A stretch of DNA of 15,375 bases, taken from assembly GCA_050633825.1 (NCBI GenBank), contig JBOEHG010000018.1, positions 1 through 15,375 of the forward strand. The letters run 5' to 3'. Made by a program: the position numbers and the translations under genes. Shown piece after piece: positions 7,456 through 13,132 of the stretch. The notes below the pieces were generated by a model that saw nothing but the letters and a program-made list of their open reading frames with translations, did no database searches and was not told the DNA's origin. The first letter of the stretch is position 1. Each line of letters begins with the position of its first letter. This stretch comes from CANLBN01 sp050633825. Lineage in GTDB: Bacteria > Pseudomonadota > Gammaproteobacteria > Pseudomonadales > Cellvibrionaceae.

Positions 7456-7578
7456 TCGTTTTGTGCTGGTGTCATTTTTAGCCGTAAGTCAGCTCAAAAT
7501 GCACTAATTTAGGCCCTTCAGCTTGTGTTCAGGCTAATATAGGTAACATCATTTTTAAATGTAATGGATTAGACTTAA

Positions 7579-8826
7579 ATGAAAAAAAACAAGTTATTCC
7601 CTACTTCCCTACTATTGTTGTGCTTTTCCTGTCTAATAATAGGTAACGCATATGCGCAAGACTCTGAAGGTGCTTTTGTTCTAGGGCCTTTTGATGTTGC
7701 ACCTTCTGTGGGAATTCAGGTTCTCAAAGACGATAATATTTTTCAGGAAGAAGAAAATACAACTGATGATACGATTACAACGGTAACACCGGCGGTTTCT
7801 TTGCTGTTTGATAACGGCGTCAGTGGTTTTTCCCTGACTTATCAAGTCGATGCGGGTTATTACTCAGAAGAGACCAGTGAAGATTATACGGACCAGCGGG
7901 TATCCACGACCTTTGGTTGGGCAGTTGGCGATAGAAGTCGACTGCAATTTGACGCTAGCTTGTTTGACTCTCAAGATGAGCGCTCTGTGGATAATGCTTC
8001 ACAAGGTAATTTGATTGATCAAACAACAGACCTTGATGAGTATGAAGATTTAAGCTACTCGGTCACTTACACCATTGGTGATGCTGATTCGATCTTGGGT
8101 TTCTCAGTGAATGCAGGTGTTTTTGAGAAAGAATACAGTAATAATGAAATATTCACTCAGTTTAATAATTTTGAGTCTACATCATATGGCGGTCAAGTGA
8201 TTTGGCGAGTAACGCCGGATATTAGCTTGACGACTGGCTTGTCGCAGCGTGAAACAGACTATGATATTGATACTGAAAACCGAACAAATGCTATAGACCC
8301 TTCAAATGTTGCTAATAGTGATAGTGATCAAACAATATATGATATTGGGCTTAACTGGGATGGTGGGCAAGTTACAGGTGGTATTTCCTTTGGTCAAAGT
8401 GAGAGAGAGTTTGATGATGGTACTCAGGATACTGACTCGGATCGCTGGAATGTATCGTTAGGCTGGGCCCCGTTTTCTTATTCGGTATTTTCTCTTTCGG
8501 CAACACGGTCGCAAGATGAATCAAGTTCGCAACAAGGCAGCCTCCAAGGTACTTTTATTGACAGGGAAGATCTTACGCTTTCTTGGACCCATGATTGGAC
8601 AGATCGATTCTCTACCAGCGTTTCTGTAAGCGATAGTAATTCAGATTTTGTTAATGATGCCCGTGAAGATGATACAACAACCTATAGTTTTGATGTTGCT
8701 TATAGCTTTAATCGTTGGTTGGGCATAGGTCTATTTGTTAGTGAATTAGAGCGTGATTCTACGGATGATGCGATCTTCGACTATGACCGGACCCAATATG
8801 GTCTAAGCTTATCTGTGACTCCTTAA
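7579..8826 (+). CDS. Outer-membrane beta-barrel protein of a polysaccharide export module
   Basis: The 415-residue protein has a signal peptide (1-26, Asn-Ala-Tyr-Ala before Gln27). The rest is an acidic chain rich in Asp, Ser, Thr and aromatic residues, organised as alternating polar/hydrophobic strands such as GFSLTYQVDAGYYSE, WNVSLGWAPFSYSVFSLS and YSFDVAYSFNRWLGIGLFV. There are no cysteines after the signal peptide. This pattern fits an outer-membrane beta-barrel of the kind found beside Wza-like export genes. Strand count cannot be fixed by eye, but the length would allow a large barrel. It does not end in the usual terminal aromatic residue (it ends SVTP). The ATG at 7579 has a weak GGA 10 bases upstream. 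It is first in a same-strand series with the export protein 58 bases downstream, so it may supply the outer-membrane pore. Confidence 0.75.
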   Translation: MKKNKLFPTSLLLLCFSCLIIGNAYAQDSEGAFVLGPFDVAPSVGIQVLKDDNIFQEEENTTDDTITTVTPAVSLLFDNGVSGFSLTYQVDAGYYSEETSEDYTDQRVSTTFGWAVGDRSRLQFDASLFDSQDERSVDNASQGNLIDQTTDLDEYEDLSYSVTYTIGDADSILGFSVNAGVFEKEYSNNEIFTQFNNFESTSYGGQVIWRVTPDISLTTGLSQRETDYDIDTENRTNAIDPSNVANSDSDQTIYDIGLNWDGGQVTGGISFGQSEREFDDGTQDTDSDRWNVSLGWAPFSYSVFSLSATRSQDESSSQQGSLQGTFIDREDLTLSWTHDWTDRFSTSVSVSDSNSDFVNDAREDDTTTYSFDVAYSFNRWLGIGLFVSELERDSTDDAIFDYDRTQYGLSLSVTP

Positions 8827-8884
8827 GGTGGGCTTGGGTCTAATTTACTCAATTATTTACTATATATCCGATAATTTAAGTTAG

Positions 8885-9463
8885 ATGATAATGATTAGAT
8901 TTATTTTTTGTTTGTGTTTATTAAGCTCGCTACCTTTTTGGGTTAGTGCTCAAGCTCCATCTGATGAAACAGCTACCCCTGTTGCAAATACTGATACAAC
9001 AGCACTTCAAGGCGAGTACTTGTTGGGTGTTGGCGATATAGTGCGTATACAGGTGTTTGGAGAGCCAGACCTTACCATGAATGTGCAATTAACTGAGCTT
9101 GGAGTATTTACCTATCCTTATTTGGGCGAGTTAAGCATTATTGGACGAAGTGTTGCTGATGTGCAAAAAATGTTAACAGAGGCCCTTGACGGGGATTTTT
9201 TGGTGGACCCCAAAGTCAGTGTGACAGTTGAATCCTACCGTGAAATTTTTGTTGGTGGTGAAGTCAGTCAATCAGGTAGCTTTCCTTACCAGCCGGGGCT
9301 GACTGTAGGTAAAGCTATTTTCTTGGCGGGTGGATTTACTGAAAGGTCGTCTAAAAGGCGTGTTAAAGTACAATCCGAAGGTGAGGAAAAATCTAAACGA
9401 GTCAGTTTAGATTATATGTTAAAGCCTGGGGATATTGTCACCGTATCCAGACGGTTCTTTTAA
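8885..9463 (+). CDS. Short polysaccharide export (OPX) periplasmic protein
   Basis: The 192-residue product has a signal peptide (about 1-22, ending Trp-Val-Ser-Ala). A polysaccharide export domain follows (about 43-117: YLLGVGDIVRIQVFGEPDL ... TYPYLGEL ... DPKVSVTV), then one SLBB domain (about 119-165: REIFVGGEVSQSGSFPY ... FLAGGF). The end, LKPGDIVTVSRRFF, closes the fold. There is no lipobox cysteine, and the long C-terminal helix with which E. coli Wza crosses the outer membrane is missing. It therefore resembles short GumB-type proteins. Such short forms need another protein to cross the outer membrane, and the beta-barrel encoded just upstream is the obvious candidate. Start codons ATG at 8885 and 8891 are both possible; neither has a clear ribosome binding site. 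Confidence 0.88.
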   Translation: MIMIRFIFCLCLLSSLPFWVSAQAPSDETATPVANTDTTALQGEYLLGVGDIVRIQVFGEPDLTMNVQLTELGVFTYPYLGELSIIGRSVADVQKMLTEALDGDFLVDPKVSVTVESYREIFVGGEVSQSGSFPYQPGLTVGKAIFLAGGFTERSSKRRVKVQSEGEEKSKRVSLDYMLKPGDIVTVSRRFF

Positions 9464-9532
9464 GTCGGATTAGTTTTTTTGGTATTCATTCTTGGCCTAA
9501 AGTGGGTCAAGTAAGTTTTAGGTTTGAGTTTT

Positions 9533-11776
9533 ATGTCTTCACAATCCCCATTTTCATCATCGGCTTCACCCAGTAATAACATGGAATCCAACCCTGTTGC
9601 TGAGGGAGATGGTATCGATATCCAATATTACGTGCGCCTTCTATTTTTGAATAAATGGAAGATCATATTCTTTGTTGGCATTGTTACCGCTTTAACTGTT
9701 GCTTATGTAAAGCCTATGCCTGCTATTTATTACACAGAAGCCACAATGCTAATTGAAACAGATAAGGCAAATGTTGTTGGTCTTCAGGATATATATTCAT
9801 CAAATACTCGTCATAGAACTTTTTTGGCGACACAGTATGAAATTATTCGTTCTAGGGCGCTCGCAGAAAAGGTAGTTGACCGGCTGAATCTGGTTCGCCA
9901 CCGAGAGTATGATGGTCGTCAAAAAGAGCCTAAAAAGAGCCTGCTCGCGCAATTAGGTTTGGCAAGTGATGATAAAAAAGAGGACGAAGGTCCGCAGATG
10001 TCCGATGAAGAAATGGATGCCTTCTTGCGCCCTATTATTACTCGCATTGTGTCGAGAAGCCTTGCGGTAAATCCGGTAAGGCGCACTCAGTTGGTAAAAA
10101 TAGGTTATACCTCGGGTGATCCTAAGTTGGCTGCTGATATTGCTAATGCAATGGCCGATGTGTATATCGAGAGTTATCTGGAAGCGCGTTTGGACGTAAC
10201 GAAGAAAGCGGCTTCTTGGTTGAGTGGTCGTCTAGATGAGTTGAGGGATAATCTACAGAGTTCTGAAGAGAGGCTTCAGGCCTATAAAGAAAGGGAGCGA
10301 TTGGTTGATGTTGAAGGTGTTCGTACTCTTGATGCAGCAGAATTAACCCAGCTCCGTAATAACCTTGTGGTTGCACGCCAGGCCAGAGCCGATGCGCAAA
10401 CGCTCTATCAGCAAGCACAAACCTTACCTGTTGATCAGTTGATGGGTATTCCTGCGTTATTGAATAACCCTATCATCCAGGGTGCCGTTCAAGCGAAAGC
10501 CGATGCTGATAGAAATGTTGCTGACCTGAGCAAACGTTATGGTCCTAGGCACCCTTTAATGTTGTCGGCATTAACAACGCAGGAGCAGCTAGGTAAAGAA
10601 TTGAGTCAGCGTGTTAAGAGTGCTGCTGGTGGCCTAAGAGCGGGTTATCAATCGGCTCTAAAAACTGAGCAGGAGTTAGAGCGACAAATCTCGAATGCTC
10701 GTTTCCGTTTGCAAAATGTTGGTCGTAAAGAAGTTAAGTTACGCGAACTTGAGCGTGATGTAGAGACTAACCGCCAGTTATATGATTTATTTTTGAGTCG
10801 CGGTAAAGAAACCGATGAGACTAGTCGACTTCAAGAGCCTCCTGCTAGGGTGGTCGATTCAGCTGTTGCTCCCGCCTATCCAATAGGCCCTAACAAGAAG
10901 AAATTCGTTATGGCTGCTCTGGTTTTCTCAAGTGGTTTAATTGTAGGTTTGATTATATTATTGGACTTCTTGAAGTCGACGGTTAGAACCAGTGACGATG
11001 TTGAAAATAGACTGCGTATCCCCATGCTGGGCTTCGTTCCTTATATTAAATCGAATAAGAGTAAGTATGCTTTTAGGGCCTTTGGTGACGATAGTAATGA
11101 CATGGGTTTTGCTGAATCGATCAGGACCATTCGTACTAGCTTAGTGCTAGCGAGTCTGGAGAGCCCCTTTAAAGTCATCGTGGTCACATCCTCGGTTCCC
11201 GGTGAGGGCAAATCAACGTTGGCCTTGAATATGGCTGAAGCGATGGGGCAGATGGAAAAAGTACTATTGATTGATGGCGATATGCGTAAGCCGACCGTAG
11301 GCAAAGCACTGGGTCTGCCTTCTTCCACGGTGGGTCTATCAAACGCGATTATGGGTAAAGCGAAATTAGATTCCTGTACTCAGCGTGTTCCAGGTATGCA
11401 GATTGATATTATGTCGTCAGGTATGATCCCAAATAACCCATTGGAGCTTTTGGGTTCTTCTCGATTTAAGAGAATGCTTGAAGACTTGAAGGGTAAATAT
11501 GACCGTATCATCATCGACTCAGCTCCTGTGCATATTGTCAGTGATGCGAAAATACTGTCGTCCTATGCCGATTCTTTGATTTATGTTGTTAAGTCTGACT
11601 CTACACCTTTAAATATCGTATCCAAAGGTGTTAAAAGTTTGCGTAGTGTCAATGCGCCTATTACGGGTGCCGTCCTTAATCAGGTGGATTTGAAGAAAGC
11701 CAGCCAGTATGACACTTACTATGGTGTCTATGAGCAAGGTTATGATTACATTACCGATGGTAAATCGGCTTCTTAG
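9533..11776 (+). CDS. Polysaccharide co-polymerase / tyrosine autokinase (Wzz-BY-kinase fusion)
   Basis: With the ATG at 9533 the protein has 747 residues. After a Ser-rich N-terminus, a Wzz domain starts near residue 27 with membrane helix 1 at about 42-60. A large, partly coiled-coil periplasmic region runs to about 450, and helix 2 lies at about 458-480. The cytoplasmic BY-kinase domain has Walker A SVPGEGKST (Gly557-Thr562), Walker A' VLLIDGDMRKP (577 onward) and Walker B DRIIIDSAP (657 onward). Near the end is a tyrosine cluster (Tyr726, 729, 730, 733, 737, 739), the usual autophosphorylation tail. Such proteins control polymer length and export through phosphorylation cycles. An in-frame TTG at 9524 would add three residues but lies 1 base from AGG at 9520-9522, so the ATG is preferred. 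It is the last gene of the module. Confidence 0.93.
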   Translation: MSSQSPFSSSASPSNNMESNPVAEGDGIDIQYYVRLLFLNKWKIIFFVGIVTALTVAYVKPMPAIYYTEATMLIETDKANVVGLQDIYSSNTRHRTFLATQYEIIRSRALAEKVVDRLNLVRHREYDGRQKEPKKSLLAQLGLASDDKKEDEGPQMSDEEMDAFLRPIITRIVSRSLAVNPVRRTQLVKIGYTSGDPKLAADIANAMADVYIESYLEARLDVTKKAASWLSGRLDELRDNLQSSEERLQAYKERERLVDVEGVRTLDAAELTQLRNNLVVARQARADAQTLYQQAQTLPVDQLMGIPALLNNPIIQGAVQAKADADRNVADLSKRYGPRHPLMLSALTTQEQLGKELSQRVKSAAGGLRAGYQSALKTEQELERQISNARFRLQNVGRKEVKLRELERDVETNRQLYDLFLSRGKETDETSRLQEPPARVVDSAVAPAYPIGPNKKKFVMAALVFSSGLIVGLIILLDFLKSTVRTSDDVENRLRIPMLGFVPYIKSNKSKYAFRAFGDDSNDMGFAESIRTIRTSLVLASLESPFKVIVVTSSVPGEGKSTLALNMAEAMGQMEKVLLIDGDMRKPTVGKALGLPSSTVGLSNAIMGKAKLDSCTQRVPGMQIDIMSSGMIPNNPLELLGSSRFKRMLEDLKGKYDRIIIDSAPVHIVSDAKILSSYADSLIYVVKSDSTPLNIVSKGVKSLRSVNAPITGAVLNQVDLKKASQYDTYYGVYEQGYDYITDGKSAS

Positions 11777-11809
11777 AAACGTGTAATATTTTCGCCATTC
11801 TGTCATGCA

Positions 11810-11828
11810 CAAGTTCTTGACGAACTTG
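11810..11828. promoter_or_regulatory. Perfect inverted repeat over the str promoter -35 box
   Basis: CAAGTTC (11810-11816) and GAACTTG (11822-11828) are perfect inverted 7-base arms around TTGAC. The -35 hexamer (11817-11822) occupies the centre plus the first base of the right arm. A dimeric DNA-binding protein here would directly control rpsL-rpsG expression. In read-through RNA it would also form a hairpin, but no T-run follows, so it is not a standard terminator for the kinase gene. Confidence 0.5.
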
Positions 11829-11852
11829 CCTCCTATCCGTACAATGCGCCAC
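11817..11852 (+). promoter_or_regulatory. Main str operon promoter
   Basis: TTGACG (11817-11822) and TACAAT (11840-11845) are each 5 of 6 matches to the sigma-70 consensus and are separated by exactly 17 bases. The discriminator is GC-rich (GCGCCACCCC, 11846-11855), as expected for a growth-rate and ppGpp-regulated ribosomal promoter. The start is predicted at A11851 or C11852, giving a leader of about 145 bases before rpsL. Confidence 0.85.
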
Positions 11853-11890
11853 CCCTGTATCTTGGGGGTGAGCACCTGTTGCTCATTTTT
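11850..11890 (+). promoter_or_regulatory. str leader with paired hairpins, attenuator-like
   Basis: CACCCC (11850-11855) can pair with GGGGTG (11865-11870), forming a hairpin at the very 5' end of the transcript. TGAGCA (11869-11874) can pair with TGCTCA (11880-11885), followed by TTTTT (11886-11890), like a short intrinsic terminator. The two stems share bases 11869-11870, so their full forms compete. The second stem is only 6 bp, so any termination would be partial. It could instead stop read-through from the kinase gene. Confidence 0.45.
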
Positions 11891-11911
11891 ACCTAAATAG
11901 CTTGTTACTAT

Positions 11912-11938
11912 CTGCCAATATAAGCTGCCAAATATAAC
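11912..11938 (+). repeat. Tandem imperfect repeat in the str leader
   Basis: CTGCCAATATAAG (11912-11924) is followed immediately by CTGCCAAATATAAC (11925-11938), two near-identical 13-14 base units. They lie 58 bases before the rpsL start within the untranslated leader. The role is unknown; a protein or RNA binding site or simple slippage duplication are both possible. Confidence 0.5.
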
Positions 11939-11996
11939 CATTTGACAGTTATAGCTAGTAATTAAGTGTTAATAAAATATCTTTGGAGTTTATTTC

Positions 11997-12368
11997 ATGG
12001 CAACGATCAACCAATTGGTTCGTAAGCCTAGAAAACGTAAAGTACAAAAGAGTGACGTACCTGCATTGCAGGCGAACCCTCAAAAGCGTGGTGTTTGTAC
12101 CCGTGTTTATACTACTACCCCGAAGAAGCCTAACTCAGCTTTACGTAAGGTCTGCCGTGTGCGCCTAACGAATGGTTTTGAGGTAACTTCTTATATTGGT
12201 GGTGAGGGTCATAACCTGCAAGAGCATAGTGTTGTGCTGATCCGTGGCGGTCGTGTAAAAGATTTGCCTGGTGTTCGCTATCACACAGTTCGCGGTAGCT
12301 TGGATACATCTGGTGTTGCAGATCGTAAGCAAGGTCGTTCTAAGTACGGTACTAAGCGTCCTAAATAA
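11997..12368 (+). CDS. rpsL: 30S ribosomal protein S12
   Basis: The 123-residue protein is ribosomal protein S12, which sits in the decoding centre of the 30S subunit and controls accuracy. It shows the conserved blocks MATINQLVRKPRK, CTRVYTTTPKKPNSALRK and GGRVKDLPGVRYHTVRG, and ends in KYGTKRPK. Lys43 and Lys88 (counting Met1) are the residues commonly altered in streptomycin resistance, and both are wild type here. The adjacent Asp89 is the residue beta-methylthiolated in E. coli. GGAG at 11985-11988 lies 8 bases before the ATG. It is the first gene of the str operon, behind a strong promoter and a structured leader. Confidence 0.99.
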   Translation: MATINQLVRKPRKRKVQKSDVPALQANPQKRGVCTRVYTTTPKKPNSALRKVCRVRLTNGFEVTSYIGGEGHNLQEHSVVLIRGGRVKDLPGVRYHTVRGSLDTSGVADRKQGRSKYGTKRPK

Positions 12369-12557
12369 GGTCGTTTAACGTTTTTTAGAGGCTACTGGTT
12401 TAAAGATAGGTGTTAAACCCGGTATTTAAACTAAATAGTAGTCAAAACCAAGAGTAAGGCTAAGTGCGATTAAGGTAGATGCTGTAAGGCTAATACCAAA
12501 ATTAGTGTCTTAGAATTAACCTGAAACAGAGGCCGAGGCCAACAAGAGGCGAGTAAG
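12369..12557 (+). promoter_or_regulatory. rpsL-rpsG spacer, likely translational control region
   Basis: This 189-base spacer is long for two co-transcribed ribosomal genes and has no coding frame. GGTTTAA (12397-12403) can pair with TTAAACC (12413-12419). Alternatively GTTTAAA (12398-12404) pairs with TTTAAAC (12425-12431), with an outer stem of CTACT (12392-12396) and AGTAG (12437-12441). The 9-base sequence TAAGGCTAA occurs twice, at 12455 and 12485. In E. coli, S7 binds the equivalent spacer to repress its own operon. By analogy this may be the S7 site, but the sequence itself does not prove it. Confidence 0.5.
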
Positions 12558-13028
12558 ATGCCAAGAAGAAGAGTTGTCGCCAAGCGCGAGATATTACCGG
12601 ATCCTAAATTTGGTAATGTAAAGCTGGCGAAATTTATGAATATATTAATGGTCAGTGGTAAAAAAGCTGTCGCTGAACGCATTGTTTATGGTGCATTGGA
12701 TATTGTCGGTGAGAAATCTGAAAAAGATGCTCTCGAACTATTTGATGAAGCGCTGGAAGCAATTGCCCCATTAGTTGAAGTAAAAGCCCGCCGTGTCGGT
12801 GGTGCTACTTACCAAGTGCCTGTTGAAGTGCGTCCAGCACGTCGTGAAGCACTGGCCATGCGTTGGTTAGTTGAATACGCACGTGGCCGCAGTGAAAAGT
12901 CTATGCCGGCACGTTTGGCTGGTGAATTACTTGACGCTGCTCAAGGTAAAGGTGCTGCTGTTAAGAAGCGTGAAGATGTGCATCGTATGGCTGAAGCCAA
13001 CAAAGCATTCTCTCATTACCGTTTCTAA
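12558..13028 (+). CDS. rpsG: 30S ribosomal protein S7
   Basis: The 156-residue protein is ribosomal protein S7, the primary assembly protein of the 3' major domain of 16S rRNA (30S head), near the exit site. The N-terminus MPRRRVVAKREILPDPKFG, the central VKARRVGGATYQVPVEVRPARR and the ending EANKAFSHYRF are all canonical. The length equals that of the common short form; E. coli K-12 has a longer tail. AGAGG at 12545-12549 lies 8 bases before the ATG. In E. coli S7 is the translational repressor of the operon. The gene is followed by an intrinsic terminator rather than running straight into fusA. Confidence 0.99.
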   Translation: MPRRRVVAKREILPDPKFGNVKLAKFMNILMVSGKKAVAERIVYGALDIVGEKSEKDALELFDEALEAIAPLVEVKARRVGGATYQVPVEVRPARREALAMRWLVEYARGRSEKSMPARLAGELLDAAQGKGAAVKKREDVHRMAEANKAFSHYRF

Positions 13029-13052
13029 AGCAAGCGTCGTATTACTGAAAAT

Positions 13053-13078
13053 AAAGGCAGCTATAATGCTGCCTTTTT
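13053..13078 (+). terminator. Intrinsic terminator between rpsG and fusA
   Basis: AAAGGCAGC (13053-13061) pairs perfectly over 9 bp with GCTGCCTTT (13068-13076) around the loop TATAAT, then a T-run (13074-13078). It begins 25 bases after the rpsG stop. By structure it should end or strongly reduce transcription before fusA. The loop happens to be a perfect -10 hexamer, but I find no matching -35 box upstream. Confidence 0.85.
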
Positions 13079-13132
13079 ATTATCTATAAACAATAAATTT
13101 AACCCTCATATCTTAACTCGGAGAAATAGACA

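Larger units (their letters stand above)
7271..7578. other. Divergent intergenic regulatory region (308 bp, no gene)
   Basis: This AT-rich spacer separates the minus-strand DoxX-like gene from the plus-strand polysaccharide export module. I see no coding frame in it. It holds a GTACA...TGTAC palindrome near the DoxX-like start (7314-7329), a perfect 7-bp inverted repeat at 7372-7393, and an extended -10 promoter at 7439-7447 pointing toward the export genes. An untranslated leader of roughly 125 bases follows before the ATG at 7579, with no riboswitch I can recognise. Confidence 0.7.

Noticed and set aside
7454..7578. Riboswitch (cyclic di-GMP type) in the leader of the export module
   Set aside because: The conserved core sequences of GEMM riboswitches are absent, and I could not draw a convincing multi-stem fold.
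9524..9532. TTG at 9524 as start of the kinase gene
   Set aside because: It is only one base from the nearest AGG. The ATG at 9533 has suitable spacing and loses just three residues.
11609..11941. Minus-strand frame of about 110 codons across the end of the kinase gene and the str promoter
   Set aside because: It overlaps the kinase tyrosine tail and the main str promoter and leader. The translation has no recognisable domain or signal.
11942..11947. Perfect TTGACA just before rpsL as a second promoter
   Set aside because: No acceptable -10 hexamer lies 15-19 bases downstream. The strong promoter at 11817-11845 explains expression.
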